From positions 1 to 64,000 of the forward strand of contig JABCZZ010000002.1 of NCBI GenBank assembly GCA_013289445.1: 64,000 nucleotides of DNA, read 5' to 3'. Source of the stretch: Alphaproteobacteria bacterium. Its GTDB lineage: Bacteria > Pseudomonadota > Alphaproteobacteria > Rickettsiales > JABCZZ01. The notes beneath the pieces are model-generated. The model was not told the origin of the DNA and did no database searches. It saw only the letters and a program-made list of their open reading frames with translations. Below, one piece after another: positions 41,140 through 50,226 of this stretch (its first letter is position 1; each line of letters begins with the position of its first letter). The position numbers and the translations under genes are program-made.

Positions 41140-41982
41140 TCAAGTGTCCGTGCGTACAATTGGTAATGTAAAATAAAAACGGGTGCCCTCGCCCGGCGTG
41201 GATTTCATCCATATCATTCCGCCGTGGGCTTCGACGATTTTGCGGCAGAGCGCAAGGCCAATGCCGTCGCCGTGATATGTGCCGGCAGGATGCAGGCGCT
41301 GAAATAGCGTAAAAATAATATCCCGATATTCTTCATCAATGCCGATGCCGTTATCCTGCACGCAGAATTCCGCCATCGTGCCCTGCCGACGTGCTGAAAT
41401 ATGTATTGTGGGCGCATTGCTGCTGTGAAACTTGAGTGAATTCTCAAGCAGATGCATAAACAGGCGGGTAAGCCTGCCGCGATGGCCATATACCGCCGGC
41501 AAAGTATCGACGCTTATTTTAGCGTTGGTGGTTCGAATCTTGTCTTCAAGCACCGCGCGCGCCGCTTCAGCAATCTCGTTGCCGTCGACCAGCGAACGCG
41601 AAGGGCCAAACGTCTCGAGCCGCAGATAATCCATCACCCCGTGCAGCAGCGTTTTAAGCCGTCCGGTTTCAGATACAATCTTTTGCAACGAGGCCTGCGC
41701 GGAGCTATCGGCAAGAGCTTTCTGGCCACGCAGATTCTCACAGGCACTTAAAATGGCTCGCAAGGGCGACTGCAGATCATGCGACGCAACGTAACTGATA
41801 AGTTCGAGGTCTTCCTTGGCGCGCTCCAAGGTGGCCGCCAGCGATGCGATTTCATCTTGCGGTGAAATGTTAGAGGCGGTCTTGTCTTCGGGTAGCGCAC
41901 TCGGCGACATCGGCTTTTTTCCCTGAATTATTGGGTTAAGTGACCCCTGCTGTGAGCCCGCCATATTCTTTATTAACGTCAT
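41140..41982 (-). CDS. Soluble sensor histidine kinase
   Basis: 280 aa without TM helix or recognised sensor domain: ~45 flexible residues, a short coiled coil, HisKA with His68 (SYVASHDLQSPLRAI) and an ATPase with N box (HLLENSLKFHS), DNGIGI and HGDGIGLALCRKIVEAHGG. The HDLQSPLR form of the H-box is typical of cyanobacteriochrome/phytochrome-type kinases. The input must come from a partner protein or a very short N-terminus. Cotranscribed with the REC gene at 40666. Confidence 0.92.
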   Translation of the reverse strand: MTLIKNMAGSQQGSLNPIIQGKKPMSPSALPEDKTASNISPQDEIASLAATLERAKEDLELISYVASHDLQSPLRAILSACENLRGQKALADSSAQASLQKIVSETGRLKTLLHGVMDYLRLETFGPSRSLVDGNEIAEAARAVLEDKIRTTNAKISVDTLPAVYGHRGRLTRLFMHLLENSLKFHSSNAPTIHISARRQGTMAEFCVQDNGIGIDEEYRDIIFTLFQRLHPAGTYHGDGIGLALCRKIVEAHGGMIWMKSTPGEGTRFYFTLPIVRTDT

Positions 41983-42289
41983 TTTTCGACAGCATGCCTA
42001 CTTATCAACATCTCACATGATTATCGAATGTCTGGTATAAATTTTCTATGTTTGTCTTACTTCAAGACTGTGTAAAAGCCGTCTAGCATTATAGGCAAAA
42101 TACTCTTTGAACGTCCAATGGCAAATATTATCAACTCTATGACACATATAGAGAATTTTAGTAAAATTTTGTTCTATTGTGATACATTTATTAATGAAAC
42201 CTATACATTTTTTATAATGAATCTGCTTATATTAAACGTTAATATAAGTACTTAAAAAAAAGGAGTGAGCTGCTCCTTCGGACTGGATA
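41983..42289. other. 307-base AT-rich divergent intergenic region
   Basis: Lies between the leftward kinase and the rightward PAS kinase and must contain both promoters. It is clearly more AT-rich than its surroundings (for example 42160-42260). A TTAATATAAGT stretch and AAAAAAAAGGAG lead to the PAS kinase start. No open frame and no clear operator seen. Confidence 0.5.
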
Positions 42290-44944
42290 ATGAAAGCACA
42301 ATCCACCGCAATTCCAACTCCCGATTTTCAGGATTTATTTGAGTCCGCCCCCGGACTTTATCTGGTGCTGACCACAGAGCTGGTCATCGTTGCCGCAAGC
42401 AACGCGTACCTGGTAGCCACGATGACCAGGCGCGAGGAAATTCTTGGCCGTCACCTGTTTGATGTGTTTCCCGATAACCCGGATGATCCTACCGCGCATC
42501 CCACGCGCAACCTCAAAGCCTCGCTCGACAGCGTGCTTACCTACAGCGCGCCTGATGCGATGGCCGTACATAAATATGATATCCGCCGGCCTAAATCGGA
42601 GGGTGGAGGCTTTGTCGAGCGCTACTGGAGCTCGGTCAACTCACCCGTGTTCGACAGCGATGGGGCGATTGCATACATCATCCACCGCGTGGAGGATGTC
42701 ACCGAATTCATCCGCCTAAAAAAGCAGGAACATGCGCAGGTAAAGGAAAACAAAACCCTGCGCATCCGCATGGAGCAGATGGAATCCGAAATCTACTTGC
42801 GGTCGCAGCAGCTCGCGGAGGTCAACCGTAAGCTCCAGGAGGTCAACCGCGAAACCAGCGGACTCTTGGGCGCTATCGTCGAATCCTCCGAGGACGCGAT
42901 TATCAGTGAAACCTTCGAGTCTATCATCAGTTCATGGAATGCCGCTGCCGAACGGCTATATGGCTATAACGCAGCCGAAGCCATCGGCCAGCATATTCGC
43001 CTTATTATTCCCGATGAACGCCAGCCGGAAGAAAAACACATTATCGCGCAGATACGTAAAGGCAATCGCATCGAACATTTCGAGACGGTGCGTATGCATA
43101 AAGACGGCAAGCGCATCGACGTCTCGCTTACGGTGTCACCGATTCACGACGCGACGGGACAAATCATCGGCGCTTCCAAGATTGCCCGTGACGTTACCGA
43201 GGACAAGGCCATTCAGGCACAGCTGAAACTTACCCTGCAGGAAGTGATTATCGCCAAACGCTCCGCCGAAGAAGCGCAGAAGAAGGCGGAAGTAGCTAAT
43301 CACACCAAAGACGAATTTCTTGCCAACATGAGTCATGAAATCCGTACGCCACTAAATAGCATGATCGGGCTTACCGAACTGTTGCTGGAAACCGAGCTTA
43401 CCACTCAGCAGGAAAGCAATATCCGCACCGTACTGGCTTCGGCGGAAACGTTGATTGAAATCATCAACGACCTGCTCGATTTCTCCAAAATCGAAGCCGG
43501 CAAGCTCGAACTTTCCACTATCCGTTTTGACCTCAGAGTGGCGATTGAAGATACCGTTGAACTGTTTGCGCCCAAAGCGCGCGAAAAAGACGATCATGTC
43601 GAGCTACTGGTGCATTTCATGCCCGATGCGCCGCGTTATGTAATGGGCGATCCGCTGCGCCTGCGCCAGATTCTCTCCAACCTGCTGTCCAACGCCATCA
43701 AATTCACCCAGCAGGGCTATATTCTCATCACCATCGCCAAAGGGCCCGCACAGACTAGCGATGACAAGGTGGCCATACAGATCGATATACGCGACAGCGG
43801 CATTGGCATTGCCGCCGACAAGCTGCAGATCATTTTTGACAAATTCTCTCAGGCCGATATTTCGACCACGCGTAAATTCGGCGGCACCGGACTGGGGCTC
43901 GCCATCTGCCGTCAGCTCGCAAAAATGATGCAGGGCGATGTCACTGCCAAAAGCACGCCCGGTGAAGGCTCAACATTCAGCGTCAATTTGTTGCTGGGAC
44001 GCGATCCGCAACCACCCGTCGATAATTCTGCCTATACCGATCGCCAGCTGCTTAAAGGCAAGTGCGCCCTGATTGTGGATGATTTTGAGCCCGGCCGCAT
44101 GGTGCTGACCGTCCAGCTTACTGGCGCCGGCATACGTTGCGCAGCGACAAAAGACGCTAAAAGCGCCGTTATCATGCTGGCAAAAGCGCAGGCAAAGGGT
44201 GAACCTTTTGATATGCTTGTCACTGATTATATGCTGCCGGAGATGACCAGCGAGCCCTTCACGCAGTTCGTCAAACGCGAGTATCCGGATATTGCTGTGG
44301 TGATGGTCACCGCGCTGGCCGAGAAGGGCTATGCCCAGCTTTTTGCCAGTGCCGGCTGTGATGCCTATCTCACCAAACCTATGCGCGCAGAGCAGTTACT
44401 CGACATGCTGTCGATGATTTTTGCCGCCAAGCAATCGGGCAAGCAGTTAAGCATGCTCACCCCGCTCACGCTCTTTCGCAAAGGCAGCATCCCGCGCAAT
44501 GCCAGCGACGATAACGGCTTCCTCGAAGGCGCAGAAATACTGCTGGTGGAAGACAACCGCGCCAATCGCGAGCTGGTGGTGCGGATCCTGGAGAATTTCG
44601 GCTGCAATCCGACGACCGCGCGCAACGGTGAAGAAGCCATTGAGGTGACGGAGAAACGATCCTTTGATCTCATTTTAATGGATTGCCAGATGCCGGAGAT
44701 GGATGGATTTGAAGCCAGCCAGATTCTCGACAAAATGAAAAAGCAGGAAAAAATTCCCGATATGCCGATCATCGCGCTTACCGCCAATGCCATGAAGGGC
44801 GACCGCGAACGATGCCTGGAGTCGGGCATGAACGACTACATCAGCAAGCCATTGCGCAAGACCGCATTGCGCAGCATCCTCATGCAATGGCTACCCGCCA
44901 AGGAAAAGCGCGTGGCGCGGCAACTGCATTCCTATCACCTGTAG
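42290..44944 (+). CDS. Hybrid sensor kinase PAS-PAS-HisKA-ATPase-REC-REC
   Basis: 884 aa, cytoplasmic. PAS1 at ~10-145 (FESAPGLYLVLTTELVIVAASNAYL), a coiled coil, PAS2 at ~185-305 (IVESSEDAIISETFESIISSWNAAAERLYGY). HisKA with His349 (LANMSHEIRTPLNSM), an ATPase with NLLSNAIKFT, DSGIGI and GGTGLGLAICRQL, REC1 with Asp646 (LVTDYMLPEM) and REC2 with Asp798 (LILMDCQMPEMDG). BarA/ArcB-like layout but with no visible HPt domain, so an HPt protein elsewhere would be needed for a full relay. Confidence 0.95.
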   Translation: MKAQSTAIPTPDFQDLFESAPGLYLVLTTELVIVAASNAYLVATMTRREEILGRHLFDVFPDNPDDPTAHPTRNLKASLDSVLTYSAPDAMAVHKYDIRRPKSEGGGFVERYWSSVNSPVFDSDGAIAYIIHRVEDVTEFIRLKKQEHAQVKENKTLRIRMEQMESEIYLRSQQLAEVNRKLQEVNRETSGLLGAIVESSEDAIISETFESIISSWNAAAERLYGYNAAEAIGQHIRLIIPDERQPEEKHIIAQIRKGNRIEHFETVRMHKDGKRIDVSLTVSPIHDATGQIIGASKIARDVTEDKAIQAQLKLTLQEVIIAKRSAEEAQKKAEVANHTKDEFLANMSHEIRTPLNSMIGLTELLLETELTTQQESNIRTVLASAETLIEIINDLLDFSKIEAGKLELSTIRFDLRVAIEDTVELFAPKAREKDDHVELLVHFMPDAPRYVMGDPLRLRQILSNLLSNAIKFTQQGYILITIAKGPAQTSDDKVAIQIDIRDSGIGIAADKLQIIFDKFSQADISTTRKFGGTGLGLAICRQLAKMMQGDVTAKSTPGEGSTFSVNLLLGRDPQPPVDNSAYTDRQLLKGKCALIVDDFEPGRMVLTVQLTGAGIRCAATKDAKSAVIMLAKAQAKGEPFDMLVTDYMLPEMTSEPFTQFVKREYPDIAVVMVTALAEKGYAQLFASAGCDAYLTKPMRAEQLLDMLSMIFAAKQSGKQLSMLTPLTLFRKGSIPRNASDDNGFLEGAEILLVEDNRANRELVVRILENFGCNPTTARNGEEAIEVTEKRSFDLILMDCQMPEMDGFEASQILDKMKKQEKIPDMPIIALTANAMKGDRERCLESGMNDYISKPLRKTALRSILMQWLPAKEKRVARQLHSYHL

Positions 44945-45012
44945 TTTTAAATCATTTGCGTTAACAGTGGGTTTTAAAAAAAGCGCTGAACAATGGACGC
45001 AACGGAGAGTCA

Positions 45013-45420
45013 TTATGCCAGTGTGGCAAACAGCTCTTCTAGCGTTTCCATCGTCACAGGCTTAACCAGATGATGCGCGAAACCTGATGCCTTTGAGCGC
45101 ATGCGGTGCTCTTCCTGCCCCCAGCCGGTCTGCGCAATCAGTATGCAGGAAGCAAGCGCCGGATCTTCGCGCAGCAAATGCGCCAGATCATAGCCGTTCA
45201 TGCCGGAAAGTCCGATATCAAGCAGCGCCACCTCAGGAAGAAAAGTCTTTGCCAGTTCCAGCGCTTTTTCCGCATCGTTCACTACTTTGACGTCATGGCC
45301 AATCAACTCGACCATCCAACCCAGCGTCCTGGCAAGCGCCGGATCATCGTCGACAATCATCACGCGCAAAATGTGATCTCCCATTTCATGTAAAGCGATT
45401 TTTCTCTGGGCCTGAGCCAT
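45013..45420 (-). CDS. Stand-alone response regulator receiver
   Basis: 135 aa. REC domain with DDD near the N-terminus (24-26), phospho-acceptor Asp68 (VALLDIGLSG) and Lys in HLVKPV. No output domain. Close paralogue of the receiver at 34286-34732: both have GWM-EL after helix 1 and GWxQxEHxxRS before the last strand. It converges on the PAS kinase and may serve it. Confidence 0.92.
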   Translation of the reverse strand: MAQAQRKIALHEMGDHILRVMIVDDDPALARTLGWMVELIGHDVKVVNDAEKALELAKTFLPEVALLDIGLSGMNGYDLAHLLREDPALASCILIAQTGWGQEEHRMRSKASGFAHHLVKPVTMETLEELFATLA

Positions 45421-45586
45421 TATATGTCTACCTATCTATTTTAACGCCAACCTAGGCTAATTTGCCAGTATTCAATGCTATTGTTGATGACTGCGAATAA
45501 AAAAGCCATGAGGAATCGCGGTCATCTGCCTTCAGCCTCACACGTATTAACTGTAAATTAAGCGATCTGCACTACCATGGAGGTCT

Positions 45587-46768
45587 ATGGGAAATAATAG
45601 CGATATTGCCCCACGGGCGCCCGTGCACCTGTCAGAAATTCAGGAAATGGCGCTGGCGCGCATTCGCGAGATGGAACAGGAAATCTACCAGAATTTTGGG
45701 CTAAAACTGCGCTGCGGCATGGAACTGGAGTGGCTGCTGCGCAACCAGCATAATGCGCGCGAAGAACCTTCAGAGGTCTTCGATCCCGTATATTACAGAC
45801 GCAACACCACACCGGGCGCCATACCGCGCGAAGGCACTTTTGACCGCTCAAATATAGTGGAGGGCGTCACCAGCCATGTGTCTAGCGATATCCATGAAGT
45901 GCAATTGGGCAGGCACGCCAATGCCAAATCTCGGGACATCAACCGTATGTCACCTTCCGTGATAGCGTGTGCTGCCCATGCACTGCAGCATCAGATGGCG
46001 ACATGGCAAAGGCATCCCGCAAGCAATGACAGGATAAAATTATGGGCACACGATCCGCATCGGCCGAATATTGCAGCCTCCACCCAGGTCACTCTCAGCC
46101 TGTGGGGCATACCGGCGGAGGATTCGGACAAAAAGCCGCCGGTGATGGGCAATCTTCTTACCAATGACCATAAGCTCCTCTGCCTCATTCTCGATCAGGC
46201 AAGCACCACCGTGCAGAAAGCATTGTTTCCTCTTATCGTCGAATCTTCTGATTCCCTGAAACGTTTTAAGAACGGAATGGATGCACCAAAATATTTCGGC
46301 GATACCCGATATTCTTGGAATCCAGAACTAAGCGGCTGTGACAGCAGTTTGCGCAGGCGTTCGCAAGATTACGATGCCACTTTTTACCTGGAAAACCGTC
46401 TGCCGGGCGCCGATTGCGATCCTATTCTTGCGACCTTGATGTCTGTGGGCGGCGCGTATCTGGCGCTTAAGCGTTCCTGCAAGCTTGCCGAACCTCAGAA
46501 AGCTCCTGAAGAAAACCATATAAAAATACTCACCGCGCAGCAATGCGAAGCAACCCTGCAGGTGCAGCGATTTGCCGTGCCGGCCGAGGATAAAAAATTA
46601 ACCGCTATTCCAAAGGAACTGGCCGACTATAAAAAATACATTGAAGGCTGGGAGCATAACGCCATCGCCAATGAAATTCTCGGCACCGACCTGCATAAGA
46701 AACTGGCGTCATTACGCCGGCAGCAATTTTCTGAAATGGCTAAAGGTGCTGCGCCTTCGCGCTTGTAA
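45587..46768 (+). CDS. Divergent glutamine-synthetase-like protein
   Basis: 393 aa, cytoplasmic. Motifs follow glutamine synthetase order: GMELEW (44-49) for G-x-E-x-E, HEVQLG (103-108) for the E-x-x-x-x-Q block, a segment at ~150-175 (KLWAHDPHRPNIAASTQVTLSLW) for K-P...GSG-H-H-S, and FYLENRLPGADCDPILATL (266-284) for E-x-R-x-P-x-A-x-x-N-P-Y. The two His of GSGxHxH are Gln and Thr here, so metal binding would differ and activity cannot be assumed. A gamma-glutamyl ligase or an inactive relative are both possible. GGAGG precedes the ATG. No nitrogen genes are nearby. Confidence 0.6.
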   Translation: MGNNSDIAPRAPVHLSEIQEMALARIREMEQEIYQNFGLKLRCGMELEWLLRNQHNAREEPSEVFDPVYYRRNTTPGAIPREGTFDRSNIVEGVTSHVSSDIHEVQLGRHANAKSRDINRMSPSVIACAAHALQHQMATWQRHPASNDRIKLWAHDPHRPNIAASTQVTLSLWGIPAEDSDKKPPVMGNLLTNDHKLLCLILDQASTTVQKALFPLIVESSDSLKRFKNGMDAPKYFGDTRYSWNPELSGCDSSLRRRSQDYDATFYLENRLPGADCDPILATLMSVGGAYLALKRSCKLAEPQKAPEENHIKILTAQQCEATLQVQRFAVPAEDKKLTAIPKELADYKKYIEGWEHNAIANEILGTDLHKKLASLRRQQFSEMAKGAAPSRL

Positions 46769-46769
46769 C

Positions 46770-48128
46770 TTACGCCACGCACATCCGGTAGAGCAGGAAA
46801 ATATTGGCGGCGATAATCGCGATGCAAATCAGCCAGCACAGGTTGCGCAGCCAGGCCGACATCTTCCACGGGCCCATGATCGCCTGATCATTGTTAAACA
46901 GAATCAGCGGCACCACGGCGAATGGCAACTGCATACTGAGCACTATCTGGCTTACGATAAGCAGTTTCTCCAAGCTGCTTTCGCCCCAGATCGCTATGGC
47001 AAACCAGGCAGGCAGCACTGCGGTGACACGCGTGAGGAAGCGCTGCTGCCAGCAGGGAATGCGCAGTTTAAGAAACCCCTGTAGAATGACCTGACCGGCA
47101 ATCGTGCCCGTCAGCGTCGAGCTCTGTCCTGAAGCCAGCAGCGCCAGCGCAAAGAGGGTGCTCGCTGCCGTCGCGCCCAGCAACGGAGTAAGCAAATGAT
47201 AGGCGTCATTGATGGCAATCACATCGCCATGGCCGCTAAAATGAAACACACTTGCGGCCACAATGAGTATGGCGGCATTGACGAGCAAGGCGAGCGACAG
47301 CGTCACCAGCGTATCGAGTGTAAGCAGCCGGATGGCATCTTCCTTTGCAGCCTGCCCCGGCGCAATTTTGCGGCTGCCGACCAGCGAGGAATGAAGATAA
47401 AGATTATGCGGCATCACGGTGGCGCCGAGAATACCTATCGCTACTACCCATCCTTCGATGGTTCTAAACGGTGCCGCATGGGGCAGAAGTCCCCGCGCCA
47501 CTTCCACCCAGTCAGGTTTGCTCATGAATATCTCGGCTGCAAAGGAAATGGCGATGATGGCCACGAGCGCAGTAACAATCGCCTCTATCTTAAGCAGCCC
47601 CCTGCCCTGAAGCAGCAGCACGATAAATGTATCAAAGGCGGTAAGCACGATGCCCACACTCAGTGGCAGTCCCAGCAGCAGTTTAAGTGCAAGCGCAGTG
47701 CCCAGCACCTCGGCAAAGTCGCATGCGATGATGGCGATTTGCGCAAACGCCCAGAGCAGGATATTCCATCGCGCGGAAAAACGCTCGGCGCAGAGCTGGG
47801 CAAGGTCCCTGCCTGAGGCCATGCCAAGCCGTACGCAAAGCGTCTGCAGCAGGATGGCAATAAGGCTCGACAGCAATACCACGCTGAGCAGCGCATAACC
47901 AAAACGTGAACCGGCCTCAAGATCGGTCGCCCAGTTTCCTGGATCCATATAGCCGACGGAAATCAGAAAGCCGATGCCCGCATAACGCCTAAAGCGCGTC
48001 AGAAACGGGGCTATCAGAGGTACGGGGATAGTCTGGCGCACCTCGGAAGGGCAGAAAGGCGCAGTGGATCCCTTAGGGAATTTGCTCCACAGAAAAGAGG
48101 GAACTTGGTATAATTTTTCAATAAGCAT
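46770..48128 (-). CDS. mntH: NRAMP-family manganese/iron transporter
   Basis: 452 aa with about eleven TM helices. Metal-site motifs DPGNWATD in TM1 and MPHNLYLHS in TM6 are intact, so proton-coupled Mn2+/Fe2+ uptake is likely. The N-terminal ~35 residues before the first helix are longer than usual. A weak inverted repeat (GGGACAAAGATTT at 48172-48184 and AAATCTGTCCC at 48227-48237) lies upstream, but I see no clear MntR or Mur site. Its stop is one base from the stop of the converging glutamine-synthetase-like gene. Confidence 0.94.
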   Translation of the reverse strand: MLIEKLYQVPSFLWSKFPKGSTAPFCPSEVRQTIPVPLIAPFLTRFRRYAGIGFLISVGYMDPGNWATDLEAGSRFGYALLSVVLLSSLIAILLQTLCVRLGMASGRDLAQLCAERFSARWNILLWAFAQIAIIACDFAEVLGTALALKLLLGLPLSVGIVLTAFDTFIVLLLQGRGLLKIEAIVTALVAIIAISFAAEIFMSKPDWVEVARGLLPHAAPFRTIEGWVVAIGILGATVMPHNLYLHSSLVGSRKIAPGQAAKEDAIRLLTLDTLVTLSLALLVNAAILIVAASVFHFSGHGDVIAINDAYHLLTPLLGATAASTLFALALLASGQSSTLTGTIAGQVILQGFLKLRIPCWQQRFLTRVTAVLPAWFAIAIWGESSLEKLLIVSQIVLSMQLPFAVVPLILFNNDQAIMGPWKMSAWLRNLCWLICIAIIAANIFLLYRMCVA

Positions 48129-48358
48129 GCGAAAAAAATTTCTACTTCTACTCGCAGTAATGATTCATTTCGGGACAAAGATTTTTTTGAATATTGAATT
48201 TCCGTTTCTATTTTTTTAGCTCAAATAAATCTGTCCCATAATAGAATTCTGGCTTAACGCCATCTTAAATTCTCTCTCATAATTTTTTAACACACATAAC
48301 GTATCCTGCTCGTAGGAGTTGCTTTTCATAGCAGTTCAATCAACCAAGGGGAGAAGTT

Positions 48359-48590
48359 ATGTTGCGTCATTCTAAGGTAGTATATATAGCCGTTTCGGCG
48401 CTATTCCTAGGAGTTTCCTACGCAGCCGAAGCAGCCACCCAGGGCTCTCTGGGATCGACCTCGACCGGCACGGCCAATATCAGCATCACCAAGTCGGTGC
48501 AGGCGCAAATCAGCGATCTCAGCGACATGACGCTCTCCAACTGGAACGTGGGTGAAGGCGCAGTGACGCTGACCAGCAACGTCTGCGTCT
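48359..48590 (+). pseudogene. 5' fragment of a secreted protein gene (spore-coat-U/DUF4402-like)
   Basis: Starts with GGGGAGAAGTT before ATG 48359. A signal peptide (MLRHSKVVYIAVSALFLGVSYAAEA) is followed by ~50 residues typical of the start of secreted beta-sandwich proteins (GTANISITKSVQAQISDLSDMTLSNW, then NVCVY). The family pattern stops right after NVCVY, where the DNA continues as the second half of a receiver gene in another frame. The open frame itself ends after ten more meaningless codons at 48616. About 75 residues of the original protein remain. Confidence 0.7.
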
Positions 48591-48813
48591 ATTGGATGAC
48601 ACGATGCCGCAGATGACCGGGATGAAAATGCTCGAAATCATGAAAGCGCAGGCAGATCTTGTGCATGTGGCGGTGATCATGTTGACGTCGAGCGATCGTC
48701 CGCAGGATTTTGCGCGTGCAGCAGCGGCGGGCGCTGCTGATTATGTGATCAAGCCCTTCGATCCGCAGCTACTCAAGGAGAAAGTGCGTCGCCTGCTGCA
48801 ACAGGCTGCATGA
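48589..48813 (+). pseudogene. 3' fragment of a response regulator receiver gene
   Basis: Reads LLDDTMPQMTGMKMLEI from the phospho-acceptor region onward, then VIMLTSSDRPQDFARAA, DYVIKPFDPQLLKEKV and a stop: the second half of a REC domain including the acceptor Asp and the KP motif. The first half (acidic pair and first helices) is missing and replaced by the secreted-protein fragment. No ribosome binding site. This is a broken gene, or an assembly join. Confidence 0.75.
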
Positions 48814-48840
48814 CAACAGCATGAAAGGTTTTATAGAATC

Positions 48841-48848
48841 TTTATAAA
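48841..48848 (+). promoter_or_regulatory. TTTATAAA box upstream of the CsbD-like gene
   Basis: TTTATAAA, 118 bases before ATG 48959, followed by a GAAGCG...CGCTTC inverted repeat. Same box as before the other CsbD gene and other stress-type genes. Role inferred. Confidence 0.35.
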
Positions 48849-48958
48849 TCACCGAAGCGCTACGATTAGTAACTTTATTCGCTTCACCCTAGATTGCATC
48901 AACGCCAGAACAAAAAAATACTGCAAATTTTAACAATAACCATTTCAGGGAAACCGCC

Positions 48959-49168
48959 ATGTCAGTACAACAAAATCATTTCAAGGCCTGCATCAAACAG
49001 CTCTGGAGCCATCTGACAGAAGAGGAAATCGCCGCACATGAAGAAATGCGCGACGTGTTTTTCATGGCGGTGCGCCGTAAGCACGGCGTTGCGCGCTCGG
49101 AGGCCGAAAGCATCCTTGAGCGTATCATAAGCGGCCTGGAATATGGCCAGTGCGAGAATGCGGCCTGA
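48959..49168 (+). CDS. Divergent CsbD-like protein, 69 aa
   Basis: Aligns along its whole length with the CsbD protein at 36879: FKACIKQLWSHLTEEEIAAHEEMRD against IKGKLKETWGRLTDDEMAFYEGSRE, and RKHGVARSEAESIL against EKYGVAKEEAEKRI. It lacks the KGKxKExxG start of typical CsbD. Hydrophilic and helical. CAGGG lies before the ATG. It shares a TTTATAAA box with the other copy. General stress role is inferred from the family. Confidence 0.75.
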   Translation: MSVQQNHFKACIKQLWSHLTEEEIAAHEEMRDVFFMAVRRKHGVARSEAESILERIISGLEYGQCENAA

Positions 49169-49279
49169 AATATTCCGCAGGCTCAGCGGGATAAATAGAT
49201 AAAAAGCAAAGTATCTTTTACCGGATATTAACCGCTGTTTCTTATAATGACCCCTTCAGTCCTTATAAGGAAGACGCGC

Positions 49280-49942
49280 ATGCTTCACTCCCGTTTCCCG
49301 CTTCTTACTGTTCTGTTCCTCATCGCAACTTCTGCTGCAATGCCTTTGCAAGCGGCCGATGCACCCCAGCCTGGCGCCACGTCCCATCAGGAACGCGAAG
49401 CCTACGCGCATGAATTCGCCCAGTCGGTCGTGACCATTTTGCACGACCCCAAGACCCAATACACCAACCGCCAGAACACGCTAAGGCGCGCATTCGTCAA
49501 TTCTGTCGATACCGACTGGATTGCAAAATTCGTGCTCGGCCGCGCATGGCGGGATGCTACTGACGATCAACGCGCGCGCTACACCGCGCTGTATGGCAAA
49601 TTCCTGACAGAAACCTATGTCACTAATTTCGCGGAAAGCCCCGCCAAGACTATCTATGACATCAAGGTCCTGAGCATCGTCGATGAACCGCAGAACGATT
49701 TTGTCGCACATACCCGCATGCAGCTGATGAACCAGTCGGATCTCAAAGTCGACTATCTCGTCAACGACAATGGCGGGCATTATCGTGTGCGTGATATCGT
49801 GATTGAGAATGTCAGCCTGATCAACACGCATCGCGCAGAATTCACACAACTCGCTGCTCAGCAGGGTGTCGACGGCGTCATTACCCGTCTGGAGCAGTTG
49901 CTCAAGAGTAATCCGCAGGAAATGACCCTAACGATGAAATAG
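49280..49942 (+). CDS. mlaC: MlaC-like periplasmic phospholipid-binding protein
   Basis: 220 aa from ATG 49280 with AAGGA upstream. Signal peptide (MLHSRFPLLTVLFLIATSAAMPLQA), then the MlaC/Ttg2D domain (FVNSVDTDWIAKFVLGRAWRDATDDQRARYTALYGKFLTETY, YRVRDIVIENVSLINTHRAEF). MlaC carries phospholipids between the MlaA and MlaFEDB complexes. It lies about 29 kb from mlaEFD and alone in its transcript, so the system is split here. Confidence 0.92.
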   Translation: MLHSRFPLLTVLFLIATSAAMPLQAADAPQPGATSHQEREAYAHEFAQSVVTILHDPKTQYTNRQNTLRRAFVNSVDTDWIAKFVLGRAWRDATDDQRARYTALYGKFLTETYVTNFAESPAKTIYDIKVLSIVDEPQNDFVAHTRMQLMNQSDLKVDYLVNDNGGHYRVRDIVIENVSLINTHRAEFTQLAAQQGVDGVITRLEQLLKSNPQEMTLTMK

Positions 49943-50038
49943 GGCATTATCGGCAGTAAAACCCGCCATCGCCCGCCCTCCTGACAAGCATATTTCTACA
50001 CTTTATATCCATTTTATTATATTGTTATATATCATTTA

Positions 50039-50062
50039 TTAACTGAATATTCGTTCAGTTAA
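50039..50062. promoter_or_regulatory. Inverted repeat resembling a TetR-type operator
   Basis: TTAACTGAA, six bases, TTCAGTTAA; the centre GAATATTC is also palindromic. It lies 165-188 bases before the 1062-aa gene and 97-120 bases after mlaC in an AT-rich stretch. ACTGAA/TTCAGT half-sites are common in TetR-family operators. No regulator gene adjoins. Confidence 0.45.
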
Positions 50063-50226
50063 TTCGGGCAATGGGCCCGTCCGCCCTTTAAAAAAATTAG
50101 CAAAGAATTAATCAAGCTCCACTACACTGGTAGCTGAATTTTTAGGATTTTTGGCAGGGAATAAAATGCCCATGACAGCGCTGCGCGTCAGGATTCAAAT
50201 AGCCGTAGGAAGGGTGCGCTAGTCCC

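Noticed and set aside
48172..48237. Metal-regulator operator formed by GGGACA...TGTCCC before mntH
   Set aside because: The arms are imperfect and about 50 bases apart, unlike a MntR, Mur or Fur site; kept only as a remark.
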